17,555 nucleotides of DNA from Temnopleurus reevesii (GCA_036244855.1 BQKZ01007218.1:30574-48128); one strand, 5' to 3'; counted from the stretch's first letter, positions 7,452 through 15,685 are shown. Translations and numbers: made by a program. Notes: generated from the sequence alone by a model not told the origin.

Positions 7452-10400
7452 CTGGAGCATCTTTGCCACTCTTGGAGACAGCAAGAGGCCTTGATTGAAT
7501 CCTCTGTTCTAAAGCTAAGAATTATAAATAATGGATACAACAAAAATTAAAGATGAAAACATACTGCCTTCCTACAACAAATTTACATGAAAATAATTTT
7601 CTTGTATCAATACCAAGGCACCACTTTTGGAGGCCAGAGGCAAAGAAAAATAAATCTCTGCCACCTTTGGAGACAGCAAGAGGCCTTGATTGAATCCTCT
7701 GTTCTAAAGCTAAGAATTATGAATAATGGATACAAACAAAAATTAAAGATGAAAACATACTGCCTTTCTACTAGAAATTTACATGAAAATACTTTTCTTA
7801 TATCAATGGCAAGGCACCATCTTTGGAGCCCAGAGGCAAATCATTGTTTCATAAAGCTGTTTGTAGATTTACGCATAAACCTAGGCATGAATGATGATCC
7901 TTTCTTGCGCATGAACTCAGAGTCATGAGGCCTGGACGCAAGAAAGGACCACCAGTCCTATGTAAAGTGGTGCATATACGTTTTAATAGAGCACAACCTT
8001 GGGTTGCTAAAATTTTGTTATTTTTTTTTAATTGTAGTGAACAACATTTTGCAATATAATGTATTAAATTATCATTAACATAACACAAATTGAAGGATAT
8101 TCATAGGAAAAAAGGCAATTCTACAAAATATTTCATTACTTTCCAATTACCATATTGAGTCAAGTGACATTGTTATTTCCTATTTAATGGCACTTTGTTC
8201 AGGAATTAATATCATAATGTGTTAAAATTATTTCACAGGGGTGGAAGTTTGAATAGTTTACATACCTTGCTTGATTTGTTGCTTCATAGGATCCAATTCT
8301 TTGTCAGCTTTGTTGTTTGTGTTGTTTGCGTTGATGCAAGTGTGCTGGATGAGATCTTTGGCAGAGCTGCACGTCTTGCTGCATGAATGGCAGGTATATG
8401 AATGCTTCGAGCACTCGTGGCTGTACAGCTGCTCAGGGGTAGGGAACAAATTGTTACACAGGTGGCAGGTGTATGCCTGGATTGGGCAGCCATGAGCTTT
8501 CAAGGAAGCAATGTCCATAAAGAGCAGGTTGCAGGTGTAGCAGAAGAACACACCACGGGGCGATTGTTCTTTGGCCTGATTTCCAGGAACAGCTATAAGC
8601 TGCATAGGACTTGAAGACACTGGAATGTTGTTCTGAGCAGTTACATTGCTGTTGGAACTCAACTTAACAGTGGAAACTGTTGCAGGAGAGATGTTTTGGA
8701 GAGTCATATTGATGCTTGACCCGCTCGTTAAATTGCCAGTCAAAGCAGCCCCAGGAGAGCTGTTCTGAACGGTCACATTTGAGTTGGAACTTTCCGTTAA
8801 CTTGGCAGATGAGATTGAAGGACTGCTACTTGCAAGAACAACGGATGAAGAATCGGGTAGAGTGAGTTTAGGAAGAATAAGCTTGGGCATCCGTGCAGGA
8901 GAACCACAGACCATGCTTGTTGGTATAGCTACACAACCATCAGGGCTCATTTTCGTCAAAGCATTCCCATTTAGTGTTAAAGGCACTGGAGTACTAGCAC
9001 TGAAAACAGAAGACATGCCACCTTCTACCTGAACAGATTCTGAAATCGTCAACAAATTTTGTGGCTCAATAGATTGTATGACATCCTGCTTCTTCGGTAA
9101 CAAGTGTACTGTTTTTATATTTCCCTCTGTTATTATTTCAACATCCATTTGCTCTCTTCTTTTTGGAGTACGAGCACTAGAAACAGAAGACATGTCACCT
9201 GCTTCCTGAATAGATTCGGAAATCGTCAACAAATTTTGTGGCTCAGTGGATTCTATGACATCCTGCTTCTTCGGTACCACATGTACAGTTTTTTTATGTC
9301 CCTCTGTTCTTATTTCAACATCCATTTGCATTCTTCCATCTTGTATGGTACAACTAGAGACTGGCGTTTGTGGTAGGTTGTCATCATTATTGCTGCTACT
9401 TGCAACAGATTGTTCATCACTATTTTCACAGTTACTTGGACATGGTTCTTCAGATGTTATGCAATCATTTAGGCTGCTCCCAGAGTTGGCCATTTCATCA
9501 TAAGCCTGTTTAGATACATTACCAACAACTGGAGGAAACAGCCCATGATGAACTTTTGACATCAATGAAACACCGTGATCGGCAATCTCCTCCGGAACCA
9601 CCCTTTCAAGGGCAATCGGTAGTGCATTGAGGATGAGCTTGCCTTGCACTTGCTGACCAGCAACAGACGTATTGGAAGCAATTTGTGTTTGGATAGAAGC
9701 ATTTCCTTCCAGTATTTTCTTCTTTAACAGGTCCTTCACTCCTTGCTGTGAGGCATCTTCGGGAGAACTATTTACACTTTTTAGCAGCGTTACAGGTTCC
9801 TTGAGTAATGCAGATAGCGATCCAGCATTGTCGTTGCGTCCGGTATTGGAAGCTGGAGTCTTCCCCTGCTTGGGAGATGAATGATGCGGTATTGGTGGAT
9901 TGCTCGACTTTTCTTCTGGAGGCGACTTCTTGCAAGCAAGACGCGGTTCCTTGAAGACTCCATCCTCTCCTTTCTTCTCCCTATGCCAAGGAAGATGCAG
10001 ATGGAGCCGGCTCCAGGAGGGAAAATTCTGCCCGCACTTACTGCACTTAAACACCCAGTTTTTATTTTTGGCCCCCTTCTGGATGCAGCGTGGACACAGA
10101 TACTTGGCGCTCCACTTGCCCCGGATAGGTTCAAAGTTATGTCTGACGACAGTTGTGCAGAGCGCACACCTGTGGGCCGTTAACCTGTGTTTTCCAGAAG
10201 CGCCAAGAAGAGATGCAGGGCTATGGTCTTGGTTGGAACCAGGGGGCTTGGTCTGTTGGTTGGGTGCTGGTCGTGCCATCACGTAAGAGATGTCAAGAAT
10301 CCTTTGGACAGGTGGTTGTCTTAAGGGTTGGTTGTTTCTAGTTGTTTGTTGAGCTGAAAGAAGAAAAGATGGGAAAGGGTGGGAAAAGATGGGAAAATCT

Positions 10401-13400
10401 GATTAATCCTTTTACTGTAATTGAAGTTTATTTGTAAAATGACTTTTGAAGATTTTAGATTCATTTCAGATATATAATATATACTCGAATTAAGATTCAG
10501 TGTTATAAGAATATTTTATGACCTTAATATGTGCCAGTTTGAATGGACATAGTGTAACACGAGTTACATGTACCCACATTTAAATGCTTCCTACATTTCA
10601 TATCTAGTCCATTATTTCTCAAATTCTATTTTATTCACAAATAGGCTATAACCCAAATAGGCTATAGAATCAATGTTACATGGATTTTAAATAAGGGATT
10701 AGTAATTGAGCACTAAACACATTTCCTTATTAAAGCACCACCCTATAAAAGTGCTCCTCATTATTACAGATGCTGAACAGGCGTTCAATGGGTATTGACA
10801 TAGAAGTGGAGGTACCTGTAGAACCCACTTTGAATTCATGGTAGGAAAGTATTTATAAAATTTGACTAGTTATGGAGAGGAATCATGAAACGGTCTTTCA
10901 AAAATTTGACCATGTCCATTTCTCGTACCGCGAGTTATTAAAATTAAACAATTCATTAAGCTCATCAGGCTTGTCCTGTAGTTTAAATCTTCATTTCATT
11001 CATTCATTGGTATATGTCTATAAACCGTAATAATAAAAGTAACTTTAACCATAACAGAATAATATTTCACATTATTCTTCAGTGGTACCCATTTTTTGTA
11101 ATGCAAGTTTCCGTGGCCTTTATCTTAAAATTTATAGGAACTCAATGAAATGGCACCAAAATATTACAAGATTATGCAGTGGGACATCAATTATGACATA
11201 AGGTATATAAGCCAACATCTGTACATGATCTTGTACAAGAATCAAACTTTGTTTTTTCAGGTTGGTAGGATGTGTGATAGGGGTTGCATAGATTTACTGC
11301 CTTCTTTTTTCTTTAGGTTGTAAATTTTAGAATGACCTTAGTTGAAGCCTGACTATTGTTTTCTTAATTGGTTGTGTTACATTTTAATACTCCTCACTGC
11401 CTGAATGTTTAAACATCAGTCTCGAAAAACAAATATCATTTTTTCACTACAATGTCTGAAAAAATCCTCAGAAACATTACCTAAGTCTTCTTCCTCCTCT
11501 TCCTCCTCCTCATCCTCCTCATCACCATCATCTTCATTTGCAAAACTGGTGTGATTGAGACAAGCATGGTGACCGAGGTCATGGGTGGTCTCGAAGGACA
11601 CTTGACAGAGTTGGCAGGTGTACGAGGAATCCAGCACACTAAGTTTTCCTTTAGGTTGAGCATTTTGCTTGCTTGGTAGAATGTTTTGAGGTGAGCTATG
11701 CGATGGTTTGGCGATTATTTTTATTTGGTTGGATAGCTCTGCTTGGGCAGGTGACCCTTCTTTATTGGTCAATTTCAATGTAAAAGTTCTACCAAGGGTT
11801 CTTTGCAAGACTTGCTTTGGTGGTGGTGGTGGTGGCGGCTGCATGGACGCGGGTTCACAGTTTTTACCAAAGACTAGCAAACGGGGAACGGCATCTTTTC
11901 TGACGTCACTTATGTCACGAGTTATGAGGCCTCTCTTTTGTGGGCAAATGTGAGGGCAATCCTGGTCGCTGTACCAATGTTTGCAAAACTTGCACAGATA
12001 CACACAGTCTGGGGGTCTTTGAGGGATGGATCTATGTGGGTTGTCCTCCTTATGCTTTCGTTGATCCTCAAAGTAAGCTGCCTGTGTCTCGAAGGTCAAG
12101 TGACATAACAAACATATGAATATACGACCTGAGTGCGAGTCCATATGGTCATGAAAGGAAGAGAAATCTGTGAAAAGCTTCCTGCAATGCTTGCATTTGA
12201 TTGCTTTATCTGTGACGTGTAGGCTTTTGTGATGGTTTCTCTGTTTGGATTTATCAAAGCCTTCGCAGCATATCGGGCAAATAAAACACATCATATCCTT
12301 GGTATTCTCCTCTTGGCATCTATGATGGAGAAGCTTACGCTCAGTTGGAAAACGTTCCTTGCAAATGTTGCAGGCGAAGAGGTTCTGGCTGCAATCACGT
12401 GCATGGCGCTTGTAGAGTTTGTGGTGCTCGAAATGTTTACCACACAGCTTACATGTAATGCTGACATTCGGTTTGCAGTTGTGACAAATGTTCTGGAGCT
12501 GGGATGGAAGATTGAAGGAACTGGGTTTGAACATTACTGCACACTTTGCACATTTCTGCATGTTTGCTTGGAAGGGTAAAAGAAGCAGGGTGTTTTGCTC
12601 TTCAGCAGGTGCAAAGTCCCCCACCTGAGCAACATCATTCTCATCCTCCTCCCAGAAGTCATCACTATCATTCCTAAAATCGTTTTCCTCCGTCTTCACA
12701 TTCTGCGCAATAATTTCAAGCGCACCGGCAGCTAGGTATTCATCCTCAAGCTCCATCTTGATATGTTTCTGAACCAGCTCAAGCTCTTCTTCGTCCCCAT
12801 CACGTTTCCGTTTTACTGCATGATCGTCTCCATTTTGTTCCTCGGGAGTATTGATATAGAGCTCTTCATCCAAAGATTCATCGTCAGAAGGTTCCTCAAA
12901 AATAGGCTCTTCCTTGATCCAAGATGTATCTATTTTGTGGACCTCCTTGTCAGTTTCATCCTCCTCATTGCCATCCTCTTCATTTTCATCCTCCCTATCT
13001 GAGACCGCTTCCACGTCTATCGCCACAAAACACTCTGCGTCATCTCCGCCTGCATTTCGTTAAAGTTAGAAAGCAAAGAATGTTAAGGATTGCATAACGC
13101 AAGACAGGAACAAAACATAAACAGACTCATATTTACTTTCAGTTTTTATGTATTTTTCAAACAGATTGAGCAATCTTTCCCAGAACAGTGACCACGGAGT
13201 GATCTACCTCATAAGAATTCTTAATGATCTAAATTCTGTCTCTGTTCGCCCCAGAATTTCCTATTTGCCCAACTGGCATTCAGGAATCCTTATTACTCTA
13301 CATGGGCAGCTCATTGGTAATAATGACATAAAATGTTGATTAAAAAAACAATCTGCACAAACATCAACAATAAGAGATGGGCACTGGGTAATAAAGACAA

Positions 13401-13828
13401 ATAATTTCCGAACAGCATGTACAGGTAATTTTGTCATGAATGTTTAACTGTTTTTCTTCAATTTTTTATCAGCTTAAGCTTTAACAATGTAATTTCATTT
13501 GATTCCATTCATATACTTTCCTCTTACAGGATATTTACGAGAAACAGAGCCAAATAGTCAAAAGGCATGAATAGAGCAGGTTGTGTTCATTTTCTATCAT
13601 TACTTGATCCATTGGTTCATCCAACTTTAGTGCACCAATTTGATTCATTTTGTATCAAATCATATTTATGTTTTTGGATGTTTGTATATGAAAAACATTG
13701 ATCAACAAACCCAGTCATAAATTCAACTTACCATCAGCAGGAGATGCTCTGCGTATCTTGAGAGGGGGAACCTTCACTCGTTCCGGATTCCTCTTTGGCA
13801 TCATGACGCTCTTGCACCTCTTTGGCAT
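7312..13828 (-). CDS. Multi-exon zinc-finger gene, joined model (~1,297 aa)
   Basis: The joined coding model is 13828-13732, 13049-11481, 10353-8266 and 7451-7312. Coding lengths are 97, 1569, 2088 and 140 nt, totalling 1,298 codons with stop. All three coding introns are phase 1, with donors GTAAGT, GTAATG and GTATGT. The fourth exon's frame stays open from its ATG at 10279 back to the acceptor TTTCAG/CT, which argues that it is an internal exon. Fingers occur at about residues 199-310, 385-401, 511-532, 618-679, 1160-1228 and 1273-1293. The product is probably a nuclear DNA- or chromatin-binding factor, but I recognise no named orthologue. The alternative is two tandem paralogous genes, one ending at 11416 and the other starting at 10279. 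RNA evidence is needed to decide. The weakest link is the donor at 11480. Confidence 0.6.
7468..7838. repeat. Tandem duplication, two ~195-bp units
   Basis: Unit 1 (about 7468-7643) and unit 2 (about 7663-7838) match closely. GGAGACAGCAAGAGGCC is at 7474 and 7669, and the offset is 195-196 throughout. The block lies in the last intron of the zinc-finger gene and begins within about 20 bp of the last exon. The pyrimidine-rich region before that exon's acceptor is therefore present twice on the minus strand. The boundaries of both units share a CCA(C/T)(C/T)TTTGGAG-like motif. Confidence 0.8.
7839..8265 (-). other. Intron sequence, no further feature seen
   Basis: This is the start of the last intron. 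It runs from the donor GTATGT at 8265-8260 to the acceptor at 7452, with the tandem duplication at its far end. The sequence is AT-rich with short homopolymers. A 79-codon frame here has no recognisable content. Confidence 0.5.
8266..10353 (-). CDS. Zinc-finger gene, large fourth exon (paired CXXC plus C2HC fingers)
   Basis: This exon covers joined-model residues 556-1252. The acceptor TTTTCTTCTTTCAG ends at 10354. The donor is AAG/GTATGT, so the apparent stop codon two codons later is intronic. Domain order: CX2C-X20-CX2C at 618-645, a canonical C2H2 finger at 659-679, a long Ser/Thr/Pro-rich linker, then three fingers of the form CX2C-X12-H-X-C at 1160-1178, 1185-1203 and 1210-1228. The linker holds an exact-length 59-residue tandem repeat (about 894-1011) and shorter Asn-Val-Thr-x-Gln-Asn repeats (about 1075-1135). 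If used alone, the frame would start at the ATG at 10279, which has G at -3 and G at +4; the codon before it is GTG, not a start. Likely a nuclear regulator; function unknown. Confidence 0.8.
8630..8805 (-). repeat. Three short degenerate tandem repeats inside the fourth exon
   Basis: Three units of about 60-70 bp encode Asn-(Val/Met)-Thr-x-Gln-Asn followed by a Ser/Pro/Thr-rich stretch. Matching DNA cores are GTTCTGAGCAGTTACATT at 8630, GTTTTGGAGAGTCATATT near 8692 and GTTCTGAACGGTCACATT at 8762. They lie in the disordered linker just before the C-terminal fingers. Confidence 0.6.
8988..9341 (-). repeat. Coding tandem duplication, 2 x 177 bp (59 residues each)
   Basis: Two units, 8988-9164 and 9165-9341, are exactly 177 bp apart (GGAGTAC at 8988 and 9165; AATCGTCAACAAATTTTGTG at 9044 and 9221). 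The duplication is in frame. It repeats a block containing MDVEI, a Thr-Val-His motif, PKKQDVI and EPQNLLTISES, and ending in Ser-rich sequence. Conserved spacing with scattered substitutions suggests a fairly recent in-frame duplication. Confidence 0.9.
10354..11480 (-). other. Candidate phase-1 intron between the two large zinc-finger exons
   Basis: It is bounded by GTAATG at 11480 and TTTCAG at 10354 on the minus strand. The sequence is AT-rich with no credible exon. If two separate genes are present, this would be their intergenic region, but I see no obvious minus-strand promoter here. If the donor is not used, the upstream frame runs 20 more codons to a stop at 11418-11416. Confidence 0.5.
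11481..13049 (-). CDS. Zinc-finger gene, large third exon (acidic N-terminus and finger array)
   Basis: This exon covers joined-model residues 33-556. The frame has no ATG at its upstream end; GTG at 13026 is not a eukaryotic start. It continues to an acceptor ATGCAG at 13050 that needs one incoming base, which the upstream exon supplies. Order: very acidic stretch with KRKR at 112-115 and three SUMO-type sites at Lys78, Lys130 and Lys151. Then CX2C-X18-CX2C (199-224), HX3C and HX1C fingers (232-277), two perfect C2H2 fingers (290-310 and 318-338), and a degenerate finger at 345-365 with Asp where the first His should be. A Cys/His-rich knuckle (385-401), poly-Pro (437-443), a finger at 511-532 and a poly-Glu tract at the donor follow. 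Probably a nuclear regulator. Confidence 0.8.
11484..11525 (-). repeat. Poly-Glu/Asp codon tract next to a splice donor
   Basis: TCC/CTC-type repeats on the plus strand encode an uninterrupted acidic run just before the donor at 11480. Purine-rich GAA/GAG sequence of this kind is a known class of exonic splicing enhancer. That role here is inference only. Confidence 0.6.
11817..11839 (-). repeat. (CCA)n triplet repeat encoding poly-proline
   Basis: The plus-strand (TGG)n run encodes seven consecutive prolines (residues 437-443) in the third exon. It is a likely length-polymorphic site and possible SH3/WW-type ligand, but nothing more can be said. Confidence 0.8.
13050..13731 (-). other. Intron 2, no further feature seen
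   Basis: It is bounded by the strong donor GTAAGT at 13731-13726 and the acceptor ATGCAG at 13050. AT-rich sequence with no gene or repeat that I can support. Confidence 0.6.
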
Positions 13829-13848
13829 AGTGGAAGTTAGGATGCCAA
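13732..13848 (-). CDS. Zinc-finger gene, exon with start codon (basic N-terminus)
   Basis: The exon likely begins after an acceptor TTTTGGTAG at 13851-13849. The ATG is at 13828 with A at -3, and an in-frame TGA lies upstream within the preceding intron. It encodes 32 residues plus one base before a strong GTAAGT donor at 13731. The peptide is strikingly basic, with MPKR occurring twice nine residues apart and KIRR near the end, followed at once by the acidic third exon. The single trailing G joins the GC that starts the next exon to make a Gly codon. An alternative is that translation starts in the leader exon (ATG at 14808) and splices to an AAAG acceptor at 13820, giving a longer N-terminus. 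Confidence 0.65.
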
Positions 13849-14742
13849 CTACCAAAATGGATCATAAACAAAAGTAGCATTATTAACCTAAATTTACACT
13901 GTATCAATAAACATCCCTTCCCCCCCCCCTGAAAAAAAATAGGACAGTATGGTATGGGCATCCTCCTCTACGCCGGGTTGCTCATCTGCACCTCATTGAC
14001 AATGACATGTCACGATGTAACTTGTGTGCTCGGTGAAATCAAGACTTTTTCCTGTCAGCACACATAGGCCTAGATAGAAAAATCCATCATACATTGTATT
14101 TTAATAGCGGAGTTTTTAAACAATTTCTGACATTGAACCAGTACCCTCTAACGTTAAATTTTACAAATTGCCAGTGCAGCGGTGCAAATATTTTCATCAA
14201 ATTTAAAAAGAAGTGATGAATAAATAATGTGTCTACTGTTACATTGCCACAAAAATTGGTATTACACTAAGATGAAGGCTTCCAGCTCTTAAAGAGCTCG
14301 AAGCCTTTGGCTTCGGACTAGCATTACAAGCACTGCTTAGTTCACTCGACTCGCTGTCAGAAATTGTTCAAAAACTGCTCCAAAGCAATGGAGTTTTCTG
14401 TCTAAGTTAAAACTAAGGCTTAAATATTCAGGCCTAACACTACAGGCATAAATAATTCATTGATGATGATAGAAAACGCAAATAAAATCTAAATTTAACT
14501 TTAAGTTTAACATTAGTTGCGAATTGGGTATGCTATAAGTCCTAAAGACCTAATCCAGGCTAATAATGGTATGCTGAAGACGAAAATGGTTTACTTGCAC
14601 TGTTTTGGGCATCTGATTTTGCGCAGTCCACGCACATATCTAGGCCACTCGTCTATATGCTTTAGTTATAATCAGAATCTTTGATTCATACAGTTTATGA
14701 CACTCTTTTAAATGGGTAGAAATGATTTAAAATTCAACTTAC
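13849..14742 (-). other. First intron of the zinc-finger gene
   Basis: It runs from the donor GAG/GTAAGT at 14742 to the acceptor at 13849. It includes a poly-C/poly-A junction at 13918-13939 and the nested hairpins at 14275-14315. No coding exon is seen. Confidence 0.5.
14275..14315. other. Two overlapping, mutually exclusive hairpins
   Basis: AAGGCTTC plus AGCTCTT (14275-14290) pairs with AAGAGCT plus GAAGCCTT (14292-14307) as a 15-bp near-palindrome with one C/C mismatch. GAAGCC (14300-14305) can instead pair with GGCTTC across a TTT loop. It is intronic to the zinc-finger gene. No known element was recognised. Confidence 0.6.
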
Positions 14743-14820
14743 CTCTTTAAAACTGTATTTATTTGGGAAGAAATTGAGCAAATTCCCGTCGACGCTGCGT
14801 TGAGACATGCGGAAGTGACG
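14743..14820 (-). promoter_or_regulatory. Probable leader (5' UTR) exon and core promoter of the zinc-finger gene
   Basis: A strong donor AAAGAG/GTAAGT lies at 14743/14742. The sequence before it contains an ATG at 14808 that stays open for 22 codons to the donor. Spliced to 13848, that frame stops after three more codons, which would make it a 25-codon upstream ORF. CGGAAGTGACG at 14810-14820 is an ETS-type site fused to a half CRE, common in TATA-less CpG-rich promoters. The transcription start is inferred to lie around 14800-14850. Confidence 0.5.
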
Positions 14821-14853
14821 TTTCGCGTGATATGGCGCGCTAATAACCCTCGA

Positions 14854-14861
14854 TGACGTCA
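14854..14861. promoter_or_regulatory. Perfect CRE (TGACGTCA), zinc-finger side
   Basis: A full palindromic cAMP-response element lies about 35-50 bp from the inferred start region of the zinc-finger gene. It sits in locally CpG-rich DNA (CGCGTGA, GGCGCGC, GCACGCGTACGTGC) that contrasts with the AT-rich surroundings. Binding by CREB/ATF factors is inference. Confidence 0.55.
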
Positions 14862-15276
14862 CAAGCATTCAGCACGCGTACGTGCACCCGTGCAGGCCAG
14901 CCCAAATGAATAAAAAAAAAAACCTCTGACGGTGACCCTGGTTTTTTTTTTCTTTTTCTCTATCATATTTTATAAATATATTTAGTAATAGCAAAATGAA
15001 AAGTTGAAACAACAATCTTCTTGTAAAAATATGAAATAGCCTCTATTTGAAAGAAAGAATGTCGAAAAGTATCTATGTTAAGTATAGTATTGTAGTGAAT
15101 TACAAAGTTTGGACGAACAAAAACTAAAAAGCTAAGCTAAGATCACAAATTATTCTAAATTGATAGTACCAGGGTAAAAGAAAAAATGTAACTCTACGAA
15201 TATATAATCAGACTGATAGATAAGAAAATTCTTTTTAAGAGTCCGGCCGTATGCTTAGGGGAATTTTAATGACGAA

Positions 15277-15358
15277 TATAAATAGGGCAAGCGTGAGGGG
15301 TCAAGCATTGTGACGTCAGATGTAAACAAACAATGAGATCCGTAGTTTCCCGTGAAAC
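15277..15358 (+). promoter_or_regulatory. Putative ciliary promoter: TATA, CRE, FOX site, X-box-like
   Basis: In order: TATAAATAG at 15277-15285, TGACGTCA at 15311-15318, TGTAAACAAACA at 15321-15332 (forkhead consensus GTAAACA), and GTTTCCCGTGAAAC at 15345-15358. The last matches the RFX X-box pattern GTHNYYATRRNAAC at all but three central positions. RFX and FOXJ1 are known to drive motile-cilium genes. The position, upstream of a dynein-docking gene, makes this cluster plausible. The transcription start (about 15305) is inferred from the TATA box. Confidence 0.5.
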
Positions 15359-15466
15359 CACTTTTCACAACAAACGATGATTTCACTTAAAGAAAAACAA
15401 TTTGGAAATATCAACAACTACAGAACAATTGCATCAATAGAAATTAGTTCATTGGAATACTAAGTG
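15305..15466 (+). other. Probable non-coding leader exon of the docking-complex gene
   Basis: The exon would end at a strong donor, GTG/GTAAGTATC, at 15466/15467. It contains two short upstream frames: an ATG at 15333 with an early stop, and an ATG at 15377 of 28 codons ending TAA at 15461-15463. The intron would end at one of two acceptors before the coding exon (TTTCAG ending at 16615 or CAACAG ending at 16676). Start position and use are inferred. Confidence 0.4.
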
Positions 15467-15483
15467 GTAAGTATCTTATCCAT

Positions 15484-15511
15484 CTTACTCTTGAGAATTT
15501 ACAAGAGTAAG
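15484..15511. other. Perfect 10-bp hairpin overlapping a second donor-like site
   Basis: CTTACTCTTG (15484-15493) and CAAGAGTAAG (15502-15511) form a perfect stem with an 8-nt loop. The right arm contains the start of a second GTAAGTATCT (15507-15516), identical over ten bases to the donor at 15467. Confidence 0.6.
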
Positions 15512-15529
15512 TATCTCTTGAGAGTTGTT

Positions 15530-15685
15530 TTTTATGTAATTTATCATGTTTTCTGTGCGTTATGTTATGTATTTGTACCATATGATTTGGCAGGGCTCTC
15601 TTGAAAAGCAGGCCATGTGGCTTGAACGAGATCACCCTGTCTTTTGAAGAAAGCTCTTGAATAAATAAATAAATAAATGAATAAG
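15530..15685 (+). mobile_element. Truncated LINE-like 3' end with (AAAT)n tail
   Basis: The sequence GGCAGGGCTCTCTTGAAAAG followed by AGGCC, GAGATCACCCTGTC and a tail TTGAATAAATAAATAAA is the kind of 3' end seen in CR1/L2-type non-LTR retrotransposons of aquatic animals. No reverse-transcriptase frame remains, so it is a 5'-truncated copy. Family assignment is from general resemblance only. It lies in the first intron of the docking-complex gene. Confidence 0.5.

Noticed and set aside
9104..10286. Several plus-strand frames opposite the fourth exon
   Set aside because: They are antisense shadows of the zinc-finger coding sequence.
11200..11215. TATATAAG on the plus strand in the zinc-finger intron
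   Set aside because: No plus-strand gene follows, and such strings are common in AT-rich DNA.
13734..13961. Minus-strand 75-codon frame overlapping the start exon
   Set aside because: It is a different frame from the exon that fits both donor phase and the downstream finger frame, so it is a shadow.
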